A stretch of 64,000 nt of DNA from Streptomyces sp. NBC_01429 (lineage in GTDB: Bacteria; Actinomycetota; Actinomycetes; Streptomycetales; Streptomycetaceae). The stretch lies in NCBI RefSeq assembly GCF_036231945.1, contig NZ_CP109599.1, positions 1,826,001-1,890,000 on the forward strand, given 5' to 3'. Of the stretch, positions 26,506-35,599 are shown piece after piece. The position numbers were made by a program, and so were the translations under genes. Within the stretch, counting starts at the first letter, position 1. The number at the start of each line of letters is the position of its first letter. The notes under the pieces are model-generated. The model was not told where the DNA came from. It worked only from the letters and a program-made list of their open reading frames with translations, and ran no database searches.

Positions 26506-27339
26506 ATGAAGCTTCAGAAGGCAACCGCGGCGGCCGCCACCGCCCTGGTCATCGCCCTGACCGCCACCGCCTGCGGCGGCGACAGCAAGGACGACAGCAG
26601 CGGCAGTGGCAGCGGCGACAAGATCACCATCGGTATCAAGTTCGACCAGCCCGGTATCGGCCTCCAGAAGCCCGACGGCAGCTACGCGGGCTTCGACGTG
26701 GACGTCGCGACGTACGTCGCCAAGGAACTCGGTTACGACGCGAAGAACATCGTCTGGAAAAAGGCCCCCAGCGCCGAGCGCGAGAACCTGATCGCCAATG
26801 GTGACGTCAAGTTCGTCGCCGCCAGCTACACGATCAACGACGAGCGCAAGAAGAAGGTCGACTTCGCCGGCCCGTACCTCCTCGCCCACCAGGACCTGCT
26901 GGTCCGCGCGGACGACAATTCCATCACCAAGGCCGAGGACCTGAACTCCAAGAAGCTCTGTTCGGTCGCGGGCTCGACCTCGGCGCAGAACATCCACGAC
27001 ACCCTCGCGCCGAAGGCCGACCTTCAGGAGTTCGCCGGCTACTCCGAGTGCCTGACGGGCCTGGAGAACGAGGCCGTCGACGCGCTGACCACGGACGACT
27101 CCATCCTCGCCGGTTACGCCGCGCAGCCGGAGCTGAAGGGCAAGTTCAAGCTGCTGGGTCTCAAGCTCAGCGACGAGCCCTACGGCATCGGCCTCAAGAA
27201 GGGCGACACCGAGCTGAAGACCAAGGTCAACGACGCCCTCAAGAAGATGGTGTCGGACGGCTCCTGGGAGAAGGCCGTGAAGGCCAACTTCGGCCCGGCC
27301 AACTACAAGAACGAGCCCGCCCCGCAGATCGCCGACTGA
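26506..27339 (+). CDS. gluB: Glutamate ABC importer, substrate-binding lipoprotein
   Basis: 277-residue family-3 extracellular solute-binding protein. The N-terminus is a lipoprotein signal ending LTATAC, followed by a Ser/Gly/Asp linker. The binding domain has ITIGIKFDQPGIGLQKPDG, GFDVDVATYVAKELGY and VAASYTINDERKKKVDFAGP. The ATG at 26506 has GAGGGAAG 8 bases upstream. A frame extension to a TTG at 26461 would put 15 extra residues before the signal and is rejected. It captures glutamate or related acids for GluCD and GluA. Confidence 0.96.
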   Translation: MKLQKATAAAATALVIALTATACGGDSKDDSSGSGSGDKITIGIKFDQPGIGLQKPDGSYAGFDVDVATYVAKELGYDAKNIVWKKAPSAERENLIANGDVKFVAASYTINDERKKKVDFAGPYLLAHQDLLVRADDNSITKAEDLNSKKLCSVAGSTSAQNIHDTLAPKADLQEFAGYSECLTGLENEAVDALTTDDSILAGYAAQPELKGKFKLLGLKLSDEPYGIGLKKGDTELKTKVNDALKKMVSDGSWEKAVKANFGPANYKNEPAPQIAD

Positions 27340-27414
27340 AGACAGCAGTGACGCGCCGCCGGCCGGTCCGGCGGCGCGTACCGACCAGCCAACCAGGGGA
27401 GAGCGCGGGGCATC

Positions 27415-28089
27415 GTGTTCGACTTTCTTGATTCCGGGCAGTACGACCTGCTCGGCGCCTTCTGGGTGACGGTGCAGCTCACCCTCTACTCCGCAGTCGG
27501 TTCCCTCATATGGGGAACGCTGCTCGCCGGGATGCGGGTCAGTCCCGTGCCCCTTCTGCGTACCTTCGGTACCGGGTACGTCAACGTGGTCCGTAACACC
27601 CCGCTGACCCTGGTGCTGGTCGGCTGTTCACTGGGGCTCGGCCAGACCCTCCAGTTCACCCTCGGCGGCCAGGACTTCAAGTCCATCGGCTTCCGGCTCG
27701 CCGTTCTCGGGCTGGTCGCCTATACGAGCACCTTCGTCTGCGAGTCGATCCGCTCCGGTATCAACACCGTGCCGGTCGGCCAGGCGGAGGCGGCACGCGC
27801 CCTCGGGCTGAGCTTCCGCCAGGTACTGACGCTGATCATTCTTCCGCAGGCGTTCCGTTCCGTGGTGGCACCGCTCGCCAACGTACTGATCGCGCTGACC
27901 AAGAACACCACGGTGGCCGCCGCCATCGGTGTCGCGGAGGCCTCGGCGTTGATGAAGAAAATGATCGAGAACGAATCCAGCGCGCTCTTCGCGGTCTTCG
28001 CGGTCTTCGCCTTCGGATTCATCGTTCTCACCCTTCCCACCGGTCTGCTGCTGGGCTGGGTCAGCAAGCGAGTGGCGGTGAAGCGATGA
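27415..28089 (+). CDS. gluC: Glutamate ABC importer, permease 1
   Basis: 224-residue inner-membrane permease of the His/Glu/Gln/Arg class, with about five transmembrane segments. The EAA-loop (NBD contact) is around GQAEAARALGLSFRQVLTLIILPQAFR. GTG start at 27415. Its stop overlaps the gluD start (ATGA). The gene follows gluB by 75 bases. Confidence 0.95.
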   Translation: MFDFLDSGQYDLLGAFWVTVQLTLYSAVGSLIWGTLLAGMRVSPVPLLRTFGTGYVNVVRNTPLTLVLVGCSLGLGQTLQFTLGGQDFKSIGFRLAVLGLVAYTSTFVCESIRSGINTVPVGQAEAARALGLSFRQVLTLIILPQAFRSVVAPLANVLIALTKNTTVAAAIGVAEASALMKKMIENESSALFAVFAVFAFGFIVLTLPTGLLLGWVSKRVAVKR

Positions 28090-28991
28090 GTGCGACGTCC
28101 GTTCTGTACGACGCCCCCGGGAAAGCCGCCAAGCGGCGCAATGTGATCTATACGGTCGTGTTCCTGGTCCTGTTCGCCCTGGCGGCCTGGTGGATCCTGT
28201 CCGTGATGGCCGACAAGAACCAGCTGGCGGCCGAGAAGTGGAGTCCGTTCGTCAAGGACTCCAAGGTGTGGACCACCTATCTGCTGCCGGGTCTCGGCGA
28301 GACGCTCAAGGCGGCGGCCCTCGCCATCGTGATCGCCCTGCCCCTCGGCGCGCTGCTCGGCATCGGCAGGCTCTCCGACCACGCGTGGGTCCGGGTACCG
28401 GTCGGCGCGGTGGTGGAGTTCTTCCGGGCCATCCCGGTCCTGATGATGATGATCTTCGCGAGTGCGCTGTACGTGCAGTTCAGCAATGTCTCGTCCGATC
28501 TGCGCCCGCTCTACGCGGTGGTGACGGGCCTCGTGCTGTACAACTCGTCGGTCATCGCCGAGGTCGTGCGCGCCGGGATCCTCACGCTGCCGCGCGGCCA
28601 GACCGACGCCGCGAAGGCGATCGGCATGCGCAAGGGCCAGACCATGGGGTACGTCCTGCTCCCGCAGGCTGTCACGGCGATGCTGCCGGCCCTGGTCAGC
28701 CAGCTGGTCGTGATCGTCAAGGACACCGCTCTGGGCGGTGCGGTGCTCGGATTCGCCGATCTTCTCTCGCAGAAGGACACGATCCCCGCCAATTACGGCG
28801 CGAACACCATCGCGACCATCGTCGTCCTCGCGCTGATCTACATCGCCCTCAACTTCGCGCTCACCAGTTTCGCGGGGTGGCTGGAGAAGCGGCTGCGCGG
28901 CAGCAAGAAGAGCACGGGCGCGGTGCTCGGGGCCGATGACGCGGATCAGGCCAACGCGCCGGGCGCCCCGGCGAACGCCAGCGGCGTCTGA
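28086..28991 (+). CDS. gluD: Glutamate ABC importer, permease 2
   Basis: 301-residue second permease. It has a long N-terminal cytoplasmic part with one hydrophobic segment (VIYTVVFLVLFALAAWWIL), then the conserved permease core with EVVRAGILTLPRGQTDAAKA and the EAA region IGMRKGQTMGYVLLPQAVTA. The C-terminal tail is Ala/Gly-rich (GAPANASGV). The ATG at 28086 overlaps the gluC stop. It ends the operon, and an imperfect hairpin follows. Confidence 0.95.
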   Translation: MSATSVLYDAPGKAAKRRNVIYTVVFLVLFALAAWWILSVMADKNQLAAEKWSPFVKDSKVWTTYLLPGLGETLKAAALAIVIALPLGALLGIGRLSDHAWVRVPVGAVVEFFRAIPVLMMMIFASALYVQFSNVSSDLRPLYAVVTGLVLYNSSVIAEVVRAGILTLPRGQTDAAKAIGMRKGQTMGYVLLPQAVTAMLPALVSQLVVIVKDTALGGAVLGFADLLSQKDTIPANYGANTIATIVVLALIYIALNFALTSFAGWLEKRLRGSKKSTGAVLGADDADQANAPGAPANASGV

Positions 28992-29001
28992 GGCTGACGG
29001 G

Positions 29002-29053
29002 ACTGGGGGTGTGCGCGCCGCGCTGAGCAGCGCTTGACGCGAGCACCCCCAGT
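29002..29053 (+). terminator. Hairpin terminator after gluD
   Basis: ACTGGGGGTG at 29002-29011 pairs with CACCCCCAGT at 29044-29053. The interior contains a further GCGCT/AGCGC pairing. It lies 10 bases after the gluD stop. Confidence 0.65.
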
Positions 29054-29134
29054 GGGTTGCATACGTTCTGTGATCACGCACCGGGCTCCTACCGCCCTTG
29101 ACCGTATGACCGCGCGGGCCGGAGGGGTCGTGCC

Positions 29135-30787
29135 GTGGACCCGGTGATCGTCGTCGGCGCGGGCCCCGTCGGGCTCGCGCTGGCGCTGGCCCTCGCCGCC
29201 CAGGACGTCCCTTCCGTCGTACTGGACGAAGGGGACGGTACGGACGATCCCCGTCCGGCCCGTACGGCCATACTGCGGCCCGACACCGCAGCCCTGGTGG
29301 CCCGGCTCGGCTGCACGACCCTCGGTGACGAGGGCACCCGCTGGGCCGGCTGGCGTCTGATGCGCCGCAAGCAGCTGATGCGCGAGCTGCCTCTCGGTGA
29401 GGCGGAAGGCGCCCCGACTCCCCTGCACATCCCGCAGCACGCCCTGTCGCGCGGGCTGCGCGAGGCCATCGCCGGACAGGATCTGGTGCGGCTGGTCACC
29501 GGCAGCCGGCTCGACTCGTTGGAGCAGAACGGCCGCTCGATCACCGCGCACACCCGTGGGACCGGTGCGGCCCGCTGGCAGGGCAGCCATCTGGTGGGCT
29601 GCGACGGCGCGCGGTCCACCGTCCGCAAACTGCTCGGCATCCGCTTCCCGGGGCGTACGGCGGTGGAGCGGCACGCCGTCGCCGCGCTCCGCGCCGATCT
29701 GCCCTGGCCGGGCGAGGCCCTGCTGCACCGGCAGCCGCCCTGGCGCGGGGGTGGCGAGGAGGTCTCCGCGCGGCCGCTCGCCGACGGCGTGTGGCGGCTG
29801 GACTGGCTCCTGCCCTCGCGTGGCGAGCTGGTGACGCCCGACGCGCTGGTGGCGCGGCTGCGGGACACCCTGGCCGGCTGGTGCGGGGAGACCCCTCCGT
29901 ACGAGCTGCTCGACACCGGCGTCTACACGCTGCACCACCGGCTCGCCAGGCGCTGGCGCGCGGGCCGGGCGTTCCTGGCCGGGGACGCCGCCCATCTGCT
30001 CGGCGCGGTGGGTACCCAAGGGCTGGACGAAGGGCTGCGGGACGTCGGCAATCTGGCCTGGAAACTGGCCGAGGACTGGCACCACGTCGCGTCGGAGACG
30101 CTGCTCGACAGCTATCAGGCCGAGCGGCGCACCGCGGTCGCCGCGCGGCTGCGGGCGGCGGACCAGTCGTTGCCGATACTGCGGGGCGGCGGCGGGCTGC
30201 GCACGTACATGCCGGGAGCCACGCGCGGGCACGACACGCTGCTCGCCGACGGGCATCTGGGGCACGGACCATTGGGAGCACCACCGTCCTATCCGCACTC
30301 CCCCCTCGCGCCTCCGCGCGCCGAGGCGCAGACGGAGGTGAGTACGCCCCCCGGCGGGCCGGTCGTGAACGTACGGGTGACGGCGCCCGACGGGACGACC
30401 GTACGGCTCGGGGACCGGCTCGGGCAGGGGCGGCTGCTGGTGCTGCTGGTCGCGCCGGGCACCGGGGTGTGGGACCGGCGGCACTGGCTGACGGCGGGGG
30501 TCATGCCCCGGCTGGCCGCCGCCGTCACGGCCCTGCCGGTACAGGCGGAGCTGCTGGTCACCGAGGCGTATCCGGGGGCTTCCGCGCACAGCGTGCTGCT
30601 GGTACGACCGGACGGACATCTGGTGACGGCTTTCGGCGGGGTGCGCCCCGCCGACCTCTACGCGGCGGCGGACGCGGCGCGCGGAGGCGCTCCGTCCGCG
30701 CGCCCTGCGCAGGAGCGGCCGGAGGATTCGGCCGGGCGGGACGAGGAGGCCCGGCCGACGCGCGACCGCACTGCGAACATCAATTGA
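29135..30787 (+). CDS. FAD-dependent aromatic-type monooxygenase
   Basis: Flavoprotein hydroxylase of the PHBH/polyketide-hydroxylase class, 550 residues. Motifs are the Rossmann fold VIVVGAGPVGLALALALA, the NAD(P)H/FAD DG motif VGCDGARSTVRKL and the GD motif FLAGDAAHLLGAVGTQGLDEG. The last 170 residues form a thioredoxin-like C-terminal domain (DRLGQGRLLVLLVAPGTG) as in phenol hydroxylases. The substrate is unknown. GTG start at 29135. Its stop codon (30785-30787) lies inside the -35 box of the next transcription unit. Confidence 0.9.
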   Translation: MDPVIVVGAGPVGLALALALAAQDVPSVVLDEGDGTDDPRPARTAILRPDTAALVARLGCTTLGDEGTRWAGWRLMRRKQLMRELPLGEAEGAPTPLHIPQHALSRGLREAIAGQDLVRLVTGSRLDSLEQNGRSITAHTRGTGAARWQGSHLVGCDGARSTVRKLLGIRFPGRTAVERHAVAALRADLPWPGEALLHRQPPWRGGGEEVSARPLADGVWRLDWLLPSRGELVTPDALVARLRDTLAGWCGETPPYELLDTGVYTLHHRLARRWRAGRAFLAGDAAHLLGAVGTQGLDEGLRDVGNLAWKLAEDWHHVASETLLDSYQAERRTAVAARLRAADQSLPILRGGGGLRTYMPGATRGHDTLLADGHLGHGPLGAPPSYPHSPLAPPRAEAQTEVSTPPGGPVVNVRVTAPDGTTVRLGDRLGQGRLLVLLVAPGTGVWDRRHWLTAGVMPRLAAAVTALPVQAELLVTEAYPGASAHSVLLVRPDGHLVTAFGGVRPADLYAAADAARGGAPSARPAQERPEDSAGRDEEARPTRDRTANIN

Positions 30788-30812
30788 CCCTCGCGGGCTC
30801 GCATGGTGTACT
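30784..30812 (+). promoter_or_regulatory. Promoter of the cysteine leader-cysteine dioxygenase operon
   Basis: TTGACC at 30784-30789, a 17-base spacer and TGTACT at 30807-30812 look like a good vegetative promoter. The expected start of transcription is at or within a base or two of the GTG at 30820, so the first message codon is the leader start codon (leaderless). Confidence 0.6.
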
Positions 30813-30819
30813 CCGAATT

Positions 30820-30906
30820 GTGACCGACACCGATGTGCGCCTGTGGCGGAGAGTCCATATGGACCTGCTCCGCTACGCGGGCTGCGTCTGTCGCCCGTCC
30901 TGCTGA
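30820..30906 (+). CDS. Cysteine-rich leader peptide (28 residues)
   Basis: A 28-codon reading frame starting GTG at 30820 with no ribosome-binding site. The sequence has LWRRVHMDLLRYAGCVCRPSC at its C-terminal end, with three cysteines in the last seven codons: TGC at 30883, the rare TGT at 30889 and TGC at 30901, just before TGA. A promoter places the transcript start almost on the GTG, so it is probably a leaderless message. An alternative start is the GTG at 30835. Similar Cys-bearing leader peptides (RRxHxDLxRxAxxxC pattern) occur in actinomycetes before sulfur genes. Here cysteine dioxygenase follows. The peptide is a likely sensor of Cys-tRNA charging through ribosome stalling. Confidence 0.75.
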   Translation: MTDTDVRLWRRVHMDLLRYAGCVCRPSC

Positions 30907-30927
30907 TTCGCCCTTCTTCTCCCCGTA

Positions 30928-30952
30928 CCTGCCGCGCCGTGCTCGTGGCGGG
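30928..30952 (+). promoter_or_regulatory. Hairpin between leader peptide and cysteine dioxygenase
   Basis: CCTGCCGCG (30928-30936) pairs with CGTGGCGGG (30944-30952): 9 pairs including two G-U. A competing stem, CGGGC (30878-30882) with GCCCG (30893-30897), encloses two of the Cys codons. The pair could act as an attenuator switch. Confidence 0.45.
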
Positions 30953-30984
30953 TGCACGCTCGCGAACTTCTCAGGACGGTCACC

Positions 30985-31557
30985 ATGTCTGTTCCCGTAC
31001 GTACCTCCGCGCCCTCGTCCGCCCCGGCGACCGGCGCGGAACGCACCTCACCTCCCCAGGTCTCCGGGCCGACCCCCGCCGAACTGCTGGGCTTCGTCCG
31101 CAGGACCGCCGGGGACGCCGCGCTGGTCGCCTCCCTCCCCCTCGATCCGGAGGGCCGTACCTGGGTCCGGCTCGAAGGTCCCCGGGGCAGCGAGGCATGG
31201 CTGATCGGCTGGCCGCCCGGTACGGGCACCGGCTGGCACGATCACGGCGGCTCGCACGGCGCGTTCGCCACGGCGTCGGGCTCGCTGCGGGAGGACTCGC
31301 TGGCGGCCAGGCTGCCCACCGAGGGGTGGAAGACCCTGGAACTGGCGGAGGACGTCGACCGCGAGCGGCAGCTGTCGGCGGGCGAGGGCCGGGCGTTCGG
31401 CCGGCACCACGTGCACGAGGTCCGCAACGAGTCGACCGCCGAGCACGCGGTCTCCGTACACGCGTACTACCCGCCGCTGCCGCTGATGCGGCGCTACAGC
31501 CGCACGGGCGCGGTGCTCCGTCTTGAGCAGGTCGAGCGTCCCGAGGAGTGGCAGTGA
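30985..31557 (+). CDS. Cysteine dioxygenase (cupin)
   Basis: Non-haem iron enzyme that oxidises L-cysteine to cysteine sulfinate, 190 residues. The cupin metal ligands are His-x-His in TGWHDHGGSHGAFA and a later His in FGRHHVHEVRNES. The N-terminal 30 residues are disordered. The ATG at 30985 has AGGAC 7-8 bases upstream. The rhodanese gene overlaps its end (GTGA), so the two are cotranslated. Upstream is the cysteine-rich leader peptide, which suggests regulation by cysteine supply. Confidence 0.93.
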   Translation: MSVPVRTSAPSSAPATGAERTSPPQVSGPTPAELLGFVRRTAGDAALVASLPLDPEGRTWVRLEGPRGSEAWLIGWPPGTGTGWHDHGGSHGAFATASGSLREDSLAARLPTEGWKTLELAEDVDRERQLSAGEGRAFGRHHVHEVRNESTAEHAVSVHAYYPPLPLMRRYSRTGAVLRLEQVERPEEWQ

Positions 31558-31997
31558 GCGACGGGGCGACGTCGGATCAGTCAGGGCCGGACCAGCCGGG
31601 GACGGGCGTGGCAACCGAGCGGGTGGGCATAGACGAGCTGCTGGAACGGGTACGCGAGGACCTGGACCGCATAGGACCGCGCGAGGCGTTCGCCGCCGCC
31701 GGCGACGGTGCGCTGCTGGTGGACATCCGGTACGCGGCGCTGCGGGAGCGCGACGGGCTGATTCCGGGCGCCCTGGTCGTGGAGCGCAACGAGCTGGAGT
31801 GGCGGCTCGATCCGCAGGGCAGCCATCGCGCCCCTGAAGCCACCGGTCACGGACTGCGGGTGATAGTGATCTGCAACGAGGGGTACGCGTCCAGTCTCGC
31901 GGCGGCGTCCCTGCGTCAGCTGGGACTCGACCGTGCGACCGATCTGGTGGGCGGCTTCCAGGCATGGAAGGCGGCGGGACTGCCGGTCTCCCGGTAG
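31554..31997 (+). CDS. Rhodanese-domain sulfurtransferase
   Basis: 147-residue single-domain rhodanese, probably moving sulfane sulfur to an acceptor such as cyanide, thiols or a protein. The active-site loop cysteine is in VIVICNEGYASSLAAASL. The N-terminal helix part contains LLERVREDLDRI and ALLVDIRYAALRERDG. I chose the GTG at 31554, which overlaps the dioxygenase stop and has GAGGAG 5 bases upstream. A GTG at 31548 is also possible. It forms a sulfur-catabolic pair with the dioxygenase. Confidence 0.9.
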   Translation: MSDGATSDQSGPDQPGTGVATERVGIDELLERVREDLDRIGPREAFAAAGDGALLVDIRYAALRERDGLIPGALVVERNELEWRLDPQGSHRAPEATGHGLRVIVICNEGYASSLAAASLRQLGLDRATDLVGGFQAWKAAGLPVSR

Positions 31998-32038
31998 CCC
32001 GTGGCGGAGGCGGCGCGGAGTGGCACCGGCGGCGGATC

Positions 32039-32063
32039 GGTCGGCGGGAGGCGGCCCGCGACC
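32039..32063. terminator. Hairpin terminator between rhodanese and recX
   Basis: GGTCG-g-CGGG (32039-32048) pairs with CCCG-CGACC (32055-32063), with a one-base bulge and loop AGGCGG. It lies between the two convergent stops. Confidence 0.5.
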
Positions 32064-32065
32064 GG

Positions 32066-32647
32066 TCAGCTGAAATCCTCGTCCAGCCCCTCGGTGTCCT
32101 CCCCCTCCTCCTCCAGCGCCTGCCTGACCACGCGCAGCGCCATTCCCTCCGAGTAGCCCTTGCGGGCCAGCATTCCCGCGAGCCTGCGCAGCCGTTTGTC
32201 GCGCTCCAGGCCGCGGGTGGCCCGGAGCTTGCGGGCGATCAGCTCGCGCGCGGTCGCCTCCTCCTGGTCCGAGTCGAGCTGCCCGACCGCCTCGTCGATC
32301 AGTGAGGCGTCCACGCCTTTCGTACGCAGCTCCCGCGCGAGGGCTCGCCGGGCAAGGCCCCGGCCGTGGTGCCGGGACTCCACCCAGGCGTCCGCGAACG
32401 CCGCGTCGTTGATCAGCCCCACGTCCTCGAAGCGGGAGAGCACCTCCTCCGCGATCTCCTCGGGGATCTCCCGCTTCGCCAGCGCGTCCGCCAATTGTTT
32501 ACGGGTGCGCGGGGTCCCGGTGAGCAGGCGCAGACAGATCGCCCGCGCCCGCTCCGCCGGATCCTGGGGCGACAGCTCCTGCTCGGCCCTCGACGAGTCG
32601 GAGCTGCCGCCCGGCTTTTCCGTCCGCCGCCTCTTCGTGTAAGGCAC
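32066..32647 (-). CDS. recX: RecA regulator RecX
   Basis: 193-residue modulator that inhibits RecA filament growth. A disordered charged N-terminus (to about residue 35) precedes the three-helix RecX repeats: AICLRLLTGTPRTRKQLADAL, LINDAAFADAWVESR, GLARRALARELRTKGV and MLARKGYSEGMALRVV. The GTG at 32647 lies only 9 bases downstream of the recA stop, so recA-recX are one transcript and RecX is probably made at a lower level. Confidence 0.95.
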   Translation of the reverse strand: MPYTKRRRTEKPGGSSDSSRAEQELSPQDPAERARAICLRLLTGTPRTRKQLADALAKREIPEEIAEEVLSRFEDVGLINDAAFADAWVESRHHGRGLARRALARELRTKGVDASLIDEAVGQLDSDQEEATARELIARKLRATRGLERDKRLRRLAGMLARKGYSEGMALRVVRQALEEEGEDTEGLDEDFS

Positions 32648-32656
32648 GGTCCCGGA

Positions 32657-33784
<1,128 letters not shown>

Positions 33785-33961
33785 GGGTTCCACCCGATTT
33801 GCTTGAGTCGATCGCTTCACGTCAGTGACGCTATCCCCTGCCACTGACAACGCGCCCCGACGCCCTCCCGGCCTGTGGAAAACCGGGCCGGTCCGTCCGG
33901 CCGGACCACGGCATCACACCACCGCGCCGACAGGCTCGGGAAACACCGTCCACCACCCCAT

Positions 33962-33977
33962 AAGAATAGATGTTCGA
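33962..33977 (-). promoter_or_regulatory. Probable LexA operator (SOS box) of recA
   Basis: On the minus strand TCGAACATCTATTCTT. The left half TCGAAC is perfect. The right half departs from the TCGAACRNNYGTTYGA consensus at three positions. It lies between the -35 box and the likely transcription start of recA. Confidence 0.7.
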
Positions 33978-33983
33978 TTTTGG

Positions 33984-33989
33984 TGTCAA
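33984..33989 (-). promoter_or_regulatory. recA promoter -35 box
   Basis: Minus-strand TTGACA at 33989-33984, overlapping the stop codon of the upstream permease gene. A -10 of TATTCT or TCTTAT (15 or 18 bases downstream) falls inside the LexA box, so bound LexA would block polymerase. Confidence 0.6.
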
Positions 33990-35278
33990 GCACGCTCGCG
34001 CCGCAGCGCGTGTCGCAGCCGCGTCAGCGGCGGAGTGCCGCCGAGTGGCCTGCGGCCCCCCACTCTCGCGTCGTCCATCACGTCGTACCGCTTCACGTAC
34101 GCCCCGAGGAACGCCTGGAGCGTGGCGATCGCCGGGATCGCGATCAGCGCGCCGACTGCGCCCAGCAGCGCGGTCCCCGCGATGACCGATCCGAAGGCCA
34201 CGGCCGGGTGGATGTCGACGGTCCTGGCGGTCAGCTTCGGCTGGAGCACGTAGTTCTCGAACTGCTGGTAGATCACCACGAACGCGAGCACCCACAGCGC
34301 GTACCAGGGATCCACGGTGAAGGCGATCAGCATCGGCAGGGCGCCCGCGAGATACGTGCCGATGGTCGGGATGAACTGGGAGACCAGCCCCACCCACACC
34401 GCGAGGGCCGGCGCGTAGGGCACGTCCAGGATCTCCAGCATGATGTAGTGCGCCACCCCGGAGATGAGCGCCATCAGCCCGCGGGAGTAGAGATAGCCGC
34501 CCGTCTTGTCGACCGCGATCTCCCAGGCGCGCAGCACCTCGGCCTGCCGGGCTGGCGGGAGTACGGAGCAGAGCCCGCGCCGCAGCCGGGGCCCGTCCGC
34601 CGCGAAGTAGAACGAGAACAGGAAGATCGTCAGCAGCCGGAACAGCCCGCCCAGGACGGTGGTGGAGACGTCGAGGACTCCGGTCGCGCTGTTCTGCACA
34701 TATCTCTGCAGCCAGTCGGAGTGGAGCAGGCTGTCCTGGACAGCGACCCGGGACAGCTCCGTGTGGAAGGTCTCGTTGATCCAGTTGATCACCGAGTCGA
34801 GGTACTGCGGGAAGGAGTCGACCATGTCGAGGATCTGACCGGCCAGTATCGAACCGAGCATCAGGACGAAGCCGACGCTCGCGATCAGCACCGCGATGAA
34901 GACGATGAAAGTGGCGAGTCCACGCCGCATACCGCGATCCGCCATCCGGCTGACGGCGGGTTCGACCGCCAGCGCCAAGAAGAAGGCGATCAGTATGTTG
35001 ATCAGCAATCCGATGAGCTGGTGGAATGCCCAACTGCCCAGCTGGAAACAGGCGAGGAGCGCCAGCGCGAGGATCATGGCACGCGGCAGCCAGCCGGGCA
35101 TACGGCCGCGATCGCGGCGACCGCTCCCCCCGTCGGGCGGTGACGGCCGCGCCGCCGGAGGCGCCCCGGAAGCCGCCGGGGCTGTCCCGGACGGGGTGGC
35201 CTGCGGAGCGATCGCAGGGGAGGTCGGCGAGGGGACCGGCGGTTGTACGCCCGGTGCGGTGTTGTCAGTCGGTGCCAC
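33986..35278 (-). CDS. AI-2E family transporter (permease)
   Basis: 430-residue polytopic membrane protein of the AI-2E/YdiK/TqsA-like family, with about eight transmembrane segments (LALLACFQLGSWAFHQLIG, LATFIVFIAVLIASVGFVLM, LTIFLFSFYFAADGPRLR and others). Family signatures include AVWVGLVSQFIPTIGTYLAG and VIYQQFENYVLQPKL. A Pro/Ala-rich cytoplasmic N-terminus of about 60 residues precedes them. Family members export varied small molecules, and the substrate here is unknown. The stop codon overlaps the recA -35 box. Confidence 0.92.
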   Translation of the reverse strand: MAPTDNTAPGVQPPVPSPTSPAIAPQATPSGTAPAASGAPPAARPSPPDGGSGRRDRGRMPGWLPRAMILALALLACFQLGSWAFHQLIGLLINILIAFFLALAVEPAVSRMADRGMRRGLATFIVFIAVLIASVGFVLMLGSILAGQILDMVDSFPQYLDSVINWINETFHTELSRVAVQDSLLHSDWLQRYVQNSATGVLDVSTTVLGGLFRLLTIFLFSFYFAADGPRLRRGLCSVLPPARQAEVLRAWEIAVDKTGGYLYSRGLMALISGVAHYIMLEILDVPYAPALAVWVGLVSQFIPTIGTYLAGALPMLIAFTVDPWYALWVLAFVVIYQQFENYVLQPKLTARTVDIHPAVAFGSVIAGTALLGAVGALIAIPAIATLQAFLGAYVKRYDVMDDARVGGRRPLGGTPPLTRLRHALRRERA

Positions 35279-35325
35279 GGGCCCAGTGTGGCCTACCCCT
35301 GCGACACCGGTGTCCGGTGGGCGCG

Positions 35326-35520
35326 TCAGCGCTTCTCGGCCGGAATTCCCACGGCAGCGCAGACCGCGCGCCAGACGTCCTTCGTCTCCCAGCCGGAGTC
35401 GAGTGCCTCGTGCACCGTACGGCCGCCCAGTTCGGCCATCACATGGTCACGGGCGAAGGAGTCGGCGTAACCGGCGCCGAAGTGGTCCGCCATCCGTTCC
35501 CAGAAAATCGTCAACCGCAT
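35326..35520 (-). CDS. DUF3046 small protein
   Basis: 64 residues (MRLTIFWERMADHFGAGYAD to AAVGIPAEKR) matching the DUF3046 family, which is found near recA in actinobacteria. No function is known. It is separated from the AI-2E transporter gene downstream by 47 bases on the same strand. Confidence 0.85.
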   Translation of the reverse strand: MRLTIFWERMADHFGAGYADSFARDHVMAELGGRTVHEALDSGWETKDVWRAVCAAVGIPAEKR

Positions 35521-35599
35521 GCCACCAGTATCGCGCCCCTGAGAGTGCAGCAGGGCCCGTCCCCATTGCTCCCCGCCGTTTCCGGCCTACGGTCGGAAC

